From NCBI GenBank assembly GCA_020746105.1, contig CM036618.1, positions 121,631,280-121,695,279 on the forward strand: a stretch of 64,000 nucleotides of DNA, read 5' to 3'. The stretch is from Trogon surrucura. Lineage: Eukaryota > Chordata > Aves > Trogoniformes > Trogonidae. The notes under the pieces were generated by a model. That model was not told the origin of the DNA. It was given only the letters and a program-made list of their open reading frames with translations, and searched no databases. Below, one piece after another: positions 24,410-37,864 of the stretch (the stretch's first letter is position 1; each line of letters starts with the position of its first letter). Made by a program: the position numbers and the translations under genes.

Positions 24410-24720
24410 AGGAGGAGATTTATGCGACACTGCTCTGCCTCAGGCATTAATGAAGTATGATGCTAGGCAGCAGGCACAGTTGTGTTATGTGTAATGATAC
24501 GAATTGAATGTAAGGAATATAATTATTTGTGGTGTAACACAAATGCTGCACAAATAGCGTTCCTGACAGTAAATACCACTGTTATGATAGGAAGGTTCTG
24601 CTAATGCCACTAAGCATTACAATCAATTCTTGATAACATCAAGTGAACTAAGCTAATAAATTGGGAATTATATGCCTCCTGCACATTGCTGCTTATGTGA
24701 GCCAGGACTTGTTTGCTAAT
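24410..24720. other. AT-rich, low-repeat block, possible conserved noncoding element
   Basis: About 300 bases of complex AT-rich sequence with many ATTA/TAAT words (gcattaatgaag, tataattatttgtgg, caatcaattcttgata, aagctaataaattgg) and no simple repeats. This texture is common in vertebrate developmental enhancers. Conservation itself cannot be seen in one sequence, so this is a suggestion. Confidence 0.3.
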
Positions 24721-27700
24721 AGAGTAACAAATAATCCTGCTGGAAAAACAGACAAGAAAGCTGGGAGTTAACAAACCAAGAAAAAGTCCAAATGTAGCAC
24801 CTGCCCTGGAGGAAAATTACTTTTGCAGTGCAGCTTAATATGAAAGAATGAAACACAAGGTACGTAAAGACATAAAAATCACCTTTTGCAATGGCGTCTG
24901 CACAGCCAACCTCTGCCCCAGCCCCAACGGCCGTAACAACCCCCCAGAAACAAGACGTGGACTTGCTGTGTCCCAGGAGCACCCTGGGCGCTTGTCCCTG
25001 CCAAAAGCCCAGCGGTGTGGAAAGCAGAACCGCTCTGGCTACCACATCACATGGTCATCTGCTCGCCCAGCTCACCAGCCGCATCTCTGCAAAATTCAGC
25101 CCTTTTATCAGCGTGAGCAAGGGGTGCCTCGTGCTCCTCTGCCCAGACCAAAGCATCCTGTGGAAGGGAAGGGAAGAACAGGCTGGCGCTGCTTTGATAG
25201 AAAGCAGACTTCCAACTCCCTCCACCCAACATGAGATGGTTCAGCAGGTCTGGAGAAGACCACCAAACGCAAGTCACCGGACTGGAAAAACAGAAGAGAA
25301 GTTCAGAGAAGTTATGCCAGCTCACAAATAAACTGCTGATGCTCGCTGCAAAGGGAGTGCAAGCAGCTCTCCTGTGATAGACTTAAGAGGAGAGACAAGG
25401 ACTAACGTAAGCCTCGCAATTTGCTCAAGGAGAAATTGGAGAAATCACTCAAACGAGGCGGGGATTAAACTGGGCCTGAGCTCTAGTAAGAGAGCTCAAG
25501 GAAATTTAGATTACAGTGATGGAGAGGAGGAGAAGATTAAAACTCAGGGCTGAGTGAGTAATGCACAACAAATGTAGTCAAATGAATCTCCTCCACCGAG
25601 GCGCTTCCAGGGTTCCCATCATCTCACAATCTTCAACATACTTACTCTGAAGAAAGGAAGGCAGTGCTGCTATTTCTACCTCTCACTTGGGGAACAGAAA
25701 CATGGGGAGATTAAATATCTTCCTCAAGGCGACCCAAAATATCTGTTCCAGAACAAGGGAATTTCAGGTCTCAGCATAGCCAGGGGACCACCACTCCCAC
25801 CCGCCTGTGAAAAGCAAGTGCTTCTGGGGGAGGCATTTTCTCCTCAGTGTTTTCTTCCAGCTTATAATTGTGTACTGCAGATCCCTGGCCTGGGACACAA
25901 CAGCAAACAGCCTGGACAGCCAGTGTCAGTATCCTCCCCAGGCTCCCCTCCTCTGCTCACCCACAGACTTCTGCTGAGGGCACCAGGAATTTCTTTTGGG
26001 GTATTAACAGGTGCAGGGTGAGGGTGACACATTCAGGCTGGCATGTTTGCCAGGAGATGCAAGTGGTAGAGCCACCCACAGTAATGACAGTGCCAAGACT
26101 GTGCTGTGGGAGGGAAAAAGATACTGGGGGACCTGCCTGACAACCTGATTTGCAATTAAGTTGACTCAATTTGAATCCCACACACAAGGATGGATCCTCA
26201 TCCGTCAGGGCTTGTGGCTAAAATAAGCTTTTGGGGAGTGTCTTCCTTGTGCCTTCTGAGCTTGAGTTGGCAAAAATTTGTGAAATAGCTCCTCTGACTA
26301 TTTAATCTTAGTATAAGTGATTTGCCCAGAGCCATCAGAAATTACATTGCTACTCCTTCCACTGCTACCAGACAGTCCATTAGCACTCAAGAGTTTGTCA
26401 AAGAAAACCACATTCCTGCTGGTGGACAGGAGACAAAATTTTGAGTCTAAAATCATTCAGGGAAGCACACAATTTGTTTCCAGGATACACATGGATGTCC
26501 CAGTAGGGACCATTAGCTTTCCTGCCCTGCCAGTGTATTGTAAAATAACAAATCGAGTGTCCAGGCAGCACAAACCAAAGCCTAACATGGGAATGGCCCA
26601 ACCTGTTGATTACAAGCCTCCTCCTCCTTTGTCTTGTGGCTACTCCTGCTTGCGGTTGCCCACTGGTCCAGCTCCAAGCAGGAGGACGAGTCGCTGCCAT
26701 AGCCAGCAACGGTGCTTTCCAAGAAGAAGAGGATGTGGCACCGGCTGCTTCTGAGCAGAAGACAGCTTGGGCCCACGTCCTGGTGAGCAAGCAATTCCTG
26801 GTCCTGCTCCAGAAAGGTCAGCTTGGCACATTTGGAAAAGTGAACCCTGCCCTCAGAAGATACCTGCAAGCTCTTGCTTTCAAACACATGGGAGTGATAG
26901 AATGTGCATTTTAATTTCATGGCCCAACTCTTTCAAGAGGTGCATAAAATTTTTATCTCCTTTGCTCCTCAGAAGCACCTTCCTCTGGCTCTCAAGCCCA
27001 GAGTTGGCTCAGCCATCTGCCTCCATCCCTTTGGCCTCGCTGAGTGCCATCCAGGTGCCCAATCTTTTCACTTTATTAAAAAGTGAGTTGGATCCTTTGG
27101 ATGCTTTTAGAGGTCTTGCCATGTCTGTGCAGGCTGCACATAGGGGAGAGGGAGAGCCATCCATGGAAGAGCTCATGGGACCTTCCTTCCCCATATCCTC
27201 CTGCAGATGGCAGGGATTTCTCACCACCCAACACAGCCTGGTGGGTGGCTTGGAAGAAAAAAAAAAGAAAAAAGATGCTCAACTTTGGTTCTGCGTGCAG
27301 ATCTGGGAATAGCACTGTCTCCAAGGCTGGCAGCAATTTTTACCCCCATCTCTATTTTGCTTGGCCTTTCACATGCCTGCCCAGCTGCCAAACCACATTT
27401 TCTATTGCTGTCTCATTTGCAAAAGGTTTTTCATTCCTGCCTCTGTTCTTCATACCAGTCCATTTGCCCCTTGCTCTGCTCCCAGATGTGCCACCTCCCA
27501 GTTGCTTCCTCCCAGACTATTACAGTCCGGAGAAGTGTCCCTGTTTCTTGCAGTAAGCCATGGATGGGGTCGCATCACTTCACAACAGGAACAGCACGGT
27601 GGCTGGTTAATCTCTGTCCCCTTCCTGGACTTGAGTTGCTTTAGGATCTGCCACCATCCATCCCACCCCCAGTTTCCCATCAATGGGGTTGTGTCCAACT

Positions 27701-28779
27701 GGAGGCACCATGGTCGTCCCACCACCCCACGTGTGTTTCAGCCACGGGCCCTCCTTTCCCAAAGGTTTCCTCCCAGCAGGCTCTCTGCACAGGCACACGG
27801 ATCGTGCGAATCCCCCTTCCCACTGCAATCGGTGCCGGTGGCCAAGTGAACGTGTGGGTAACTAATTTATACGGGTATGATTTACATGCTTAATTAGCTT
27901 TCCTTTTAATTGCAGTATTCACGAGGCAGAATATTTTACCACAAAGTGCTATGCCTACAGCCTGTTTGATTAAATACAGAAAGGAAAGTGTTCAGCAGCG
28001 TAACACTGAACCACCAGAAAGTCAATACATACAAAGGATTTGAAGGGCGCTTTTTTTTATCCCCCCCCCAACTAAACACATTTTACGAACAGCAGGGAAG
28101 AAAAAATTCTGAATTCAGTGCTTGTTACGACTTTTTTTTTTCTTCTTGCTGTTCTGCTGCAAATCAATCTCAGGATCTTGCAATTTTATTTTTTTTCCTT
28201 CACTGGAGTATAAATAAGTGATGCAGAGCCTGGACTTTTTCTCAGTCTAACTTATTTCCCTTATAACAAGCTTTGAAAAAGGGCCAAACTAGGTGCCTGT
28301 AAGCCCTTTGGCAAGAGCTCTGTCCACACACCAGCAGTCCCAGTGGCTCATTCCGCTCATGGAAATTAAGGTAAAACCTGTGCTGTTTGCAGCAGGTCCC
28401 TCAAAAAAAATATCGCATCATAAAATGAAGAAAGTTTGCACAGCATTTTCGGAAGAAACCCAGAATAACTGTATGTACGAGCCCCATCTGTTGGCTGCAT
28501 TACTGCTTACAGGGGGCAAACTGCATCCCATTGCCAACAAAACTGCAGCTCCATTGCATGACACAAGGGACAGTCCCAGCTTTAGGGAGTGTTTTCCTGA
28601 CAAACAGCCAGGCAGCGGTCAGTGGGGATTGCCAAATTATCCAAATTTGCCCCAAGTCGCCCAGTCTCTAGAAGGGGAACTTGGAGACTCTCTTGGTGGG
28701 GGTCGCTGTCCTGATGCCCTCTAGACCAGTCTGCCAGCTGCCACAATTAAGGATGTTCCATTGTCCCCTTCTCCTCCAC
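24721..28779. other. Moderately GC-rich unique sequence with many chance ORFs
   Basis: From about 24880 to 27850 stop codons are sparse on both strands, giving overlapping open frames of 90-181 codons in several frames (for example 26767-27312 plus and 26398-26790 minus). None resembles a protein family I know, several overlap one another on opposite strands, and they cross A runs such as 27256-27275. I regard them as composition-driven. C and T homopolymers lie at 28051-28069 and T runs at 28131-28141 and 28187-28197. Confidence 0.4.
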
Positions 28780-29075
28780 AAATAATATATTTTGGCCTCA
28801 GCAGCCTGAGAAAATTAATTCAGCCAGGGCTTTGCGAGCATTTGGGGCGTTTGGCCACTACTCCTGTTTGATCGTTTTAAGAACAAAGAGCTACAAATCC
28901 GCAGCAATTTACAATCTGACTTTCCAATTAAGGATTTGACGTGTTTTTATGCCTTTTAAGTGACAATATTTGTCAGGCCGTTTGTTCAGTGCATTGTCTA
29001 CATGTGCAGTTACACAGGAATTGGTTTAATTAAGGTTAATTGGTGCATAATTAGGGCTGCTGCCAACACAAAAGA
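28780..29075. other. Possible conserved noncoding element
   Basis: Complex AT-rich sequence with repeated homeodomain-type cores: aaaattaattcag, tccaattaaggattt, ggtttaattaaggttaattg and gcataattagg. It has no simple repeats and no coding potential. The pattern resembles vertebrate enhancer-type conserved elements. The evidence is only motif density by eye. Confidence 0.35.
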
Positions 29076-29838
29076 ATGGCTGCAGACCAGGGAGAGAGTC
29101 GATTTTTATCCAGCTCCAAAGGACAAATAGCACAAAGTGGAGATTACAGCTGAGTGGTAAAAACCTAAACTGCTTCATATTTTAGCTCTGATTTCTGTAA
29201 AACAACACGTCTAACTGCTTGGCAGCACTCTCCCCGGTGCACAGAGTCCTGTCCCAGTCAATGAAGCAGTTTTAACAGTGGAAGATGTTTGCACTAGTAA
29301 ATCTTTCCAGCTAGATACTCTCCTTTGCCAGTGCAGGGGTACCTTGCAGGACGCAGTTCAGGGAAGCAAATGGAGGAAAAAGGTGTGTGTGAGAGACACT
29401 TTGCGATTTATTGTATAATAAACTCACCCGGGATTGCTGGTCTGGCACAAAGCCGGTGGAAGCAACACTCCAGCCTTGGTCGTGAGGCTCCCAGGTGATG
29501 CTGCCAGTGTCTGAAGGACAACCACGGGGCGGTTCTGGCGTTGGTGACTTCTTTCTGCAACAGCCCAGCAGAATGATGACCATAGAGCATTTATTATTTT
29601 GCTTTTTTAACCCAGCCCTCCCCAGGGCACCCCATTTTTTAGTACTGAAAGCAAAGCCAAAGCAACTCACTTGCTGCCTCTGTCCTGACCCCACTTGCAG
29701 CTGCCCAGCCCAGGGCTCCCAGTCATCCCAGTCCAGGGGTGCTGGGAGCAACCTTCCTCTCTCCTCCATTGTGAAGATGCCTGGGATTGGGGGCAGTCCT
29801 GGGGCACGGCACAGCCTCCTGCCCCAGCTGCTGCCATG

Positions 29839-29920
29839 TGGCGGACCTGGCAGTGCTAAGTTAGTGGTTGGACTCGATCTCAAAGGTCTTTTCCAACCTA
29901 AATGATTCTATGATTCTGTG
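29839..29920 (+). mobile_element. Short CR1 3' tail
   Basis: tgtggcggacctggcagtgc, then 'gtggttggactcgatctcaa', 'ggtcttttccaacctaaatg', and the octamer pair ATTCTATG (29905-29912) and ATTCTGTG (29913-29920). The AAAGGTCTTTTCCAACCTAAATG variant differs from the full-length copy's tail, so it comes from another subfamily. The 5' end is hard to place and may lie a little upstream. Confidence 0.92.
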
Positions 29921-32900
29921 AAATGATTCTACAGGCACGCAGCCCTGGCAGCCTTTCCAGATGGCAAAGCTTGCTCCAGTGGTGTGTGGGGCCAGGTCAG
30001 AAGACAGATTTCAAAATAATGAAGGAAAATGAGAAGAGGAAAGATTACAAGATGAGGAGAGTTAATAAACTGGAAATTAGGTGAAAACCCTAGTAAGCAG
30101 TAATTAGGGTCTGACCACTCTCGTCTATGCATGCGTACACTCCTTCAAAAGACCCAGAGACAGCAAATTAGGAGGAAGGAGAGGATTTATCCCAGCTCAC
30201 AAGGGCACCTACTTTCTTTATTAGTTTAGCACTGAAAGGACCCTGCACTATGAACCTGCTTCCACCAAGCAAGGAATTGCAAGAATCTACTGAAAAGGCA
30301 ATTTCCTCTTCTGGTCTCCTTGACCAAAGCGCTTCCACATGAAAAAGTCTCCAACTCCCCCAGTAAAATACTACAAACCTTCCTATCTTCATCGCATACA
30401 CATTCTTCCTCGTTACCATGGTGAAAGGAGGAGCGCGACTCTCCCAGCCAGATCAGCATCATCAACCCGCCCCCCCCCGCTTCCTACCCCCATGCACCCG
30501 CTCTTCAGAAAAAAGCAAAATGGTCAGGAAGACGAGATCGCAGAGAAAAAACCCAAACATTTCTTGGCACAATTCCTCCATATGTCACCCTGTCCCCAGC
30601 AGCTCTCAAGAGCTGGGGCAGGCTCAGGGGCGAGCAGCATACGCAGCTGCGTCAGGCTCTATTAGAAGCCAGTTGTGCTCTTATTATTATTTTGTGAAAA
30701 GCCAGGGGAATGGCTGTATATATTACAGAAAGCTCCAAAAAGCCCTGCCAGGCTGAGCGGCGATGTGTGCTGGAAATGAGGTCAGTCCCTCACAGTCCAG
30801 CATTCCCCCCACCCCTAAAAAGCCCATTTGCAAAGCAGCCGTTGTTGAAGCAGACTGATTCTTTGGGGAGGAAAGTTTAGAAACAGCGATTTTCCAAGCA
30901 CAAGAGGCTGAAGTTTCTCGATACACAGAATTTCTGGTTTTTTGCCCTCAGCGGAAAGTCTCCCTCTTCTCCACCTCCATCACACTAAGGCACGATGGCT
31001 GGTTGTCCCATACCTGCCATTCTGCTGGTGCAGACCTCATGAAGGTCCTTCCTTTGAAAGTCCACTTCTCTGGAGAACAAATACATAACTGTATTTTAGT
31101 CCTGCAATTTGGAGCCTCTTGGCCTAAACCTCTCCTCATTTTGTTTATTGTGGTACCGCCGAATGCATGACGGGGACATGAAACCAGATGTTTCGTCACT
31201 AAAGGCAACAGCGCTCCTTCTGTGCTTGATAATATACCTACAATTAAATATCTTGCTTAAATCCAGACTGCGAGCACTTGAAGCTCCGTGGTGCTTGCAG
31301 TGGGATTCATTCTCTCCCTAATTTGTCTGGGAATTGGATGCCCAATCCAGCATCCCTCTGTGGTCTCTGAGAGACACAGGGACCACCTGAGGGCAATTCT
31401 TCCTTCCTGAGATGAACATCTCAGCCCAGAGGTTGCTCAAGCAGCTGCGTTACCTGCTCTAAGTGATGCAGATCCCACCCCAGCTGCCTGAGTTGTCTGA
31501 CTTCAACGAGTCATGCCCCTGGTGAAAGCTATACATAGCACAGCCTTCAATAGTAACCCCTGATCCACACCAAATCCAGTGCAAATCTAAACATAAAGCA
31601 GTTTCGGAGCAGTCCAAAAGAGCAGTCAGCACTTAAACTTAAAAAACTCTTAAATTATGAATTAAAAATGAGCAAGAGGGTTGGGAAAAGAATTATACGC
31701 CTGAGAGAGACTCACGAGACACAGGTGGTGTCAGGTTGCTGAGCCGCAGGGAACAATTAAGCTTCCGAAGCCAAAGCAACGAAATCAGTGTCACAGAAAT
31801 CAAAGGGCTCAGTACATGCATGAACAGGAAAATCGGCTTCACTCAAGCTATAGGTAACACAGTGAAATTGTAAATAACCAAAGGTTCTTTCACTATTGTA
31901 CACAGTAACAACCAATATTTTTGTGTATTTTATCTTTGTGCTGTGATTTTGCAGATTAAACCTCTCCTCTTTAATTCCAAGCAGCTCCCTCGACCACAGA
32001 GCTGCAACGTGTCGGTACCAACGTTTCAGGAAAACGCCGTGAGAGCGCAGCAGCCAGGTGTGAGGCGCAGGCAGTGCGGTTCAGCACGAGCCACAGAGAA
32101 CATCGGGCTGGCAGAGTGAATCTGTCAAACCAAGAATGCAGCCATCCACGCTGCTCAGCCCATCCCCAGCCAGTCTGCCAAATGGTCTGACTGTGCAGAG
32201 GATTTATGATTTGCGCAGCGCTGCCGTAAGAAACTACTTCACACCTCAGCACGTGAGGGATGAGCTTATTTCTCTGGTGAGGACCATGGGAAGTCAGGAA
32301 TGGCAGCTTCCTAGAGCTGGGAAAAAGCCTTAGGTAAAGATGAAATAAGTGAAATTAGCTGCTCCTGAAGAGTTTCCTACATGGGAGCCAGATGACAAAC
32401 TGGCACAGGTCAGCACAGCTCCACTGATGAACTGGCTGTTGCCAAGTCTGAACCCAGAAAGGAGGGGAAGTCCCCTCCACCCTTAACTTAAGGCAACAAA
32501 ATGCTTTGAACTTCTTTCAAACACAATGCACCTTATTCTAGGGAAGGAAAGGCAGCTCAGGGGTCTCACATGGGACGTAGAAACCTCACAGTAAGGTCGC
32601 CAGCCGTTTATCTATTATTAATATTAATAATAATTCCAGAATTCAATGGACAACCCAGCTCTGTAGTTCACCTCCATCTCTGAAGGCCAGTCTGCTGCAT
32701 TCAGGTGGCTAGTGGCTGTCAGGGGCTTGTTATTCCCTGCACACTTGTATTAGATTCAGTTTTTTGAATGACATTTGCTTTTTCACTCTCTGAGCGAGTA
32801 TTGGTATTTAACGTGCTCTGTTGACCGAACTCCACCACAAGCATGTTTTTTAGCAATGATTTTTGTTCTCGGACTCAGGTTCACAACTGAACAAGCAATC

Positions 32901-35900
32901 TGTGGCTGACTGTGAAGGCTATTTTTTGATCCAAAGCATCCTCTTTAAATATTGCTGATGTATTAGTCGTCCTGTTTATTGGTTGTAGTCAATAATATAT
33001 TCCTAGTGAATTTCTAAATACAATGCCACAGAAGACAGTTCAGCTATAATTCCTTTTGTACATAGCCTTGCTCCAAGCTCATACTAATAATATTCTGAGT
33101 ATCTTCTCTAGAATAAGTCAAATGAGCCAGATTTGAGAATCAGAAGCAGCTCATTATACATTTATTATTTGCTTGTTATAGTTGTCTTGCTGAGCTATCA
33201 ATCCAGTCAGTTATGCAAGGGATTCTGCCCATTAGGTGCTATTACTCTGTTAACATGATGAACTTAGTTTTCTCATTTAATAACTGTGTTAAAAACAAAA
33301 TGTACAATATATGGAAAGGTTATTATGACTTGTATAATGAAACACATGTTAGGCCATAACTCAGGCACCAGCTAAAAGTCACTTGCCTATTAAAAGGAAA
33401 TTGTGCTTCAGTCTACTCAGTCAGGGCAGTGTATGTGGGAGACGGAGAAGAAAATGGGAGGAGGACATAGAAACAATTGGAAGGGGATGTTTAAGACACA
33501 GCTGCACCAACTGACACTGTCTCTTGGCTTTAGCCAAGCAGCGTGAAGAGTATATTTTAAGCATGGTGGTCAAAATACCCACAAAAATGCTCTAACCACT
33601 GCCTGGCAAGTTCCATAACTGTAAATATAGCAGTATTTTTTTTCTTACATGGAGTGTATTTGCATACTGAGGAGCAATAGTCCCAGAGCATTTGCAGGCA
33701 CAACACTGACCCAGCTCTCAGTGTGGTGCTCACAGCCTTGCTCCCTGCTCCCAAGCTTTGTCAAGGTGGGGATGAACCACTGGCACAAGCCATTTCCACT
33801 CGCCTCCTTATTTTCTTCTCTGCTGCCTGCAGAAGATGGGAGTCAAGGCGATGTTCTCAGCCCTGTGTGACCAGATGATGCCTCGGAAAGTCCATACAGA
33901 CTGAGCCAGGGCTAAAACTCTGCCGATGACTAATGCAAAAACAGGTAGCAAGGACCCTTGTGCTTCAGGGAATGGGTTGTTTTCAAGATGTGGCAGCCTG
34001 ATTCCTTTTTAGCACAAAGGAAAAGTAATGGTGATGCAGCAGTTTTCGCCGGATTGCACTATAATGTGTGCAGCGGGGGATTTTTTACTCCCATGCAACT
34101 TGATTTCTTGTTTGGGGATGCTGTTTGTTGCCTAGCTACTGGATGCTGCCACAGCTGGAAAGCACTGCTCGAAGTGTTGATAAGAAGGAATTGCTTCTTC
34201 ATGGTGAGGAGAGGGGAAAGGAATTATGTCCTGGAGACATTGCTGGTACAAAGGAGGCACTAATGTGGTGGGAAGGTTGGGGTAACACCAAGGGAGGATA
34301 TTCCTGATACTTCACTGTTGTAGATTTGGTTAAAAAACCTTGTTGCCCTGTGAATGTAACCAGTCCCTAACAAAAATCTGAAGAACAATAAAAAACAGCA
34401 CAAAACTGCTGCCAGAAGCTGAATGTACTTCTCAAGTGGACCCTATCTGAGCAAGAGTGTCCCTGGTCATAACAGCCCATTACCATTAATGGTGCTGTAT
34501 GAGCTTTGTACCTGTAAGCAAATTTGCTTCTGTGCAATTTGCGCTTCTTTCCATATTAATGAAGCAATTGGTTTTTGGAATTATTTTTATTGCTAATTAC
34601 ATTAGTTTTATGCTCTTCTGGCTTGCTTCAATAAGCATTTAAGAAGAGAGACTTTTAATGGAACATTAAGTAATACGGAGAATTAAACAAACAGCTTAGA
34701 GTAATGGAAGAGGTTTTAGCTTCTGTTTTGAACTGAATTACATTGGGTTGCTGGATGAAATCTCCCTTTTGTGCAAAGGAAAGGAATTCTGTTCTCAAAC
34801 ACACAGCGCCGTCATCTGCCAGGAACGCTGACCCTGCAGAATCACACGCAGCCCAATCATAGACAGCGCTTGGGCTGCCCAAGATACAGTACAAAGAGAG
34901 GCTGCCAGAGGCAGGGCTGATTTATGTGCTTGCTCCTGTGGCTGGGAAGGGACCACGCATTTGAAAATCTCTCCTAAAACAAGAGCTTCAGCCTCTCTCT
35001 GCTTCTACTCTTGCCTGAAGACCAGGCTGCTCCTTCCTGTGTTTCACAGCATAGACAGTGAGAAACCAAAGAGACTGAACTTCTTCAGGTTCTCATTGTT
35101 TCTTGAAAACCAGAAATGTTGTTCCAGCTCTGCATGCGACAAACGCACACGCTGCTGGCTCCCTAACAGTAGCTTTCTTTCCTGAGCTCACGCAATGTTT
35201 TAATCTAACTGGATTAAGGATGTGCAAAAAACCACTTGCATAAAACTCACGGTGTGCAAAGCTCACTCTTTTTAAACAGCACCAAAAACTTGAGCTTCTT
35301 CTGTATTTATTTACTTGGCTATATGTTGGCTGAGTTGTCTAATGAAAAACGTCCAATGTATTTCTAAATTTGTTATTTGTTAAGTATGCATGTGCCCAGA
35401 CAGGAAAGCACTATCACAGTCCCTCAGCCCTTTCTGCGTACGCAGCTTTGCTTCCCTTGGCTGCTTCAAAAAAGGCTGAGCTCTCTACCACGCAGAAACC
35501 TACCATGGAAATAGCCACACACTTCCACTTTTCAATCTGGACCTGCACTCTGAATACTCTAATTTGGAAATCTCCAGGTCTGTGGACATTTCATTTTCGG
35601 TCTTCTCTCCATCTGTCTCTTTCACCCTGAGCTTCAAGTCTGCATTTACGGTGCCAGAATTGACATGACAGCAGCTTTCCTCTGGCTCTTTTGGACATAT
35701 GTTCGTACTTCATTTAACCCTACCTAGCTTTGTTTCCCCAAGGGCCATGACCAATCTTTGCAATCATAGTCAGGACCAAGCAAATATGAGGTCTATGCAT
35801 ACAGACAGAGGTGTGCTTGTTTGGTTTTGGGGCACAGATGTCCCTTGGTAGGTGCATGGCCAGATCCATGAAAACCTTTTGATCGATCTTGGCACATGGA

Positions 35901-36894
35901 GAGACTCACTGCTGGGTAATGCTTCTAACTCAGTAATCATAAGGCATTTTGCATACAAGACAGCACCAAAGAGAGCCCAACTGATGTAGATGAACTGGTT
36001 CCCACTGCCTTCGGTGCAACTGGGACAGTCCTTCAGTGACCCTGAAGGGAAGATGATTGACTGAAATACTATACACCATTGACTGACTGATAACTGCAGG
36101 GGAGAGTCAATGACAGGTTTTATTAGTGCTTAATTAAGACAGATAGAAGATGACTCCCCTTGGCTAATTTGCTCCCCTGAACTTGCTTGTACTCTATTTC
36201 AAAGTAAGCAGAACTTATAAAGGGTGTTGAGCATTGCAAGTAGCTCCACTTGCCTGGAGAAGTCAGCATAATCCTAGCTGGGCCCCGAGACTGGCTCTCT
36301 AAGGGACTGTGTCCTTACAAGAAGATACAGCAGTTGGTGTGCTGCCAGAGCACATTTATTATAGGGAATAAAGTTGAGAACAGCAGCTCTGCCTGGCTGA
36401 CTGCCCAAACCACTCCAGAGCAGGCGGGTCGGACTAGCAGGCTTTGTCCGCATAGCAGCAAAACTTGAGCTGCTTTGCCCTCTTGTTCCCAGCAAGGTGT
36501 GGGGAGGGCAGCTGCTTTCTGAGCCTACATTGCGATGCAAAGCAAGACAGTGAGAGGAAGGAAAAAAGGTCTCTTGTCACTTCCAAAACTTTGCATCCTT
36601 CTTGCCATGGCCCACACCATTTCCTGCGCAGTTGGTATTTTTGTAATGGGACATTTCCTTGCTGTTACAGACTGCTTCAGTCACTACGTCCATTATTATA
36701 TCTGAGAATTGAGGAAGAAAACAACAAAAAAAGGGAAATAAAGAGTGATAGTCTTGTATCTCTCTTGGGCTGGTTGACATGGCAATGTTTGTTGACTGAC
36801 TTTAGGGATTACCTTTAAAACTTTTTGATTTTTTTCTTGCACTTGGGCTGTCTAGAAGCTGCCTGGCACCAGGGTCTGCTTAGAGCGGAGCATA
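29921..36894. other. Unique sequence, no gene seen
   Basis: No recognisable gene or transposon. It holds a C run at about 30468-30479, a perfect palindrome at 32613-32632 (listed separately), and AT-rich homeodomain-site-like blocks near 33000-33340 and 34520-34690. Open frames of up to about 117 codons show no family resemblance. Confidence 0.45.
32613..32632. repeat. Perfect 20-bp AT palindrome
   Basis: Alternating TTA/TAA triplets centred on AATATT read identically on both strands. This may be cruciform-prone low-complexity DNA. No other context. Confidence 0.7.
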
Positions 36895-37297
36895 CAATCA
36901 TAGAACTATCTAGGTTGGAAAATACCCTTGAGCATCAAGACCAACTGTTCATCTGTTGAGTCCACCACTAAGCCATGTCCCTAACCACCACATTCATGTG
37001 ACTTTTAAGTACCTCCAGGGATGGTGTTTCCACCATTTCCCTGGGCAGCCTGTTCCAACACTTGACAACCCTTTCAGTAAAGAAATTCTTCATAATATCC
37101 AATCTAAATCTCTCTCGGTGCAACTTGAGGCCATTCCCTCTTGTCCTGCTTCTTGTTAATTGGGAGAAGAGATGGACAGCCACCTCACTACAACCTCCTT
37201 TCAGGTAGTAGTAGAGAGCGATAAGGTCTCCCTTCAGTCTCCTTTTCTCCAGGCCGAACAACCTCAGTTCCCTCAGATGCCTCTCATGGGACTTCTA
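36895..37297 (-). mobile_element. CR1 3' fragment, different subfamily
   Basis: Reverse complement of a CR1 3' end: caatcatagaactatctagg, ttggaaaatacccttgagca, ccaccactaagccatgtccc, tttccctgggcagcctgttc, ccattccctcttgtcctgct, ctccttttctccaggccgaa and aacctcagttccctcagatg. The sense strand still encodes a 97-codon piece of the RT C-terminus (a '[18 protein letters not shown]' type sequence). The 'ccaccactaagccatgtccc' insert separates this subfamily from the full-length copy at 1-4272. Confidence 0.95.
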
Positions 37298-37832
37298 AGT
37301 TCTCATAGACTGGTGGAGTCCAAAACTTGGCAGAAACCTCTAGGCAATGCTGTCAAGAATTATATAGAACCAACAGTACAGATTTCAATATATCATGTAT
37401 GCACTCAATTTAAAAGAGAAAAACTAAACCAGAGACATATCATGGAAAAAAAATCAAGCAATGGCACAGAGCCTGTTTATACCCACAGCACAAGCAGCAT
37501 CGCTTACGCCAACAAGCCCACCCCAGAACAAAGGCAGTCACATGCAGGGAGGCGAGTCCTTCTTCCAGGAACATTAGACAGAGCAGGATATCAAGTCCTA
37601 AGAAAACACTGAAAAAATCAGTTCCACGTGTAGGGAATGAAGCAAAGGGAAGATTATTTGCCACAGCTTCTTTCCAAGGATTATGTAAGAGAGAGACAGT
37701 GATAGAGATGTCTAAGAGGGAACTTTTGTTCCCACGCTGGGAACACTAACATCCAAACTTGGAAGGTCAGATGTGGCCACCCCACCTGATGAATCAGATG
37801 CAAAAGTATGGAAGGAGCCATCAGCCATATAA

Positions 37833-37834
<2 letters not shown>

Positions 37835-37864
<30 letters not shown>
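37835..37864. repeat. T19-A11 fold-back homopolymer tract
   Basis: Nineteen T followed directly by eleven A, which could form an 11-bp A/T hairpin. It may be the remains of two oppositely oriented A tails or simple slippage. Confidence 0.8.

Noticed and set aside
26317..27849. Dense overlapping frames of 100-181 codons on both strands
   Set aside because: Mutually overlapping, no domain, signal or splice pattern, and crossing an A run. Explained by locally low stop-codon density in GC-richer sequence.
29311..29883. 190-codon minus-strand frame
   Set aside because: It starts inside the antisense of the CR1 tail at 29839-29920, and the rest has no recognisable domain. Probably chance plus repeat.
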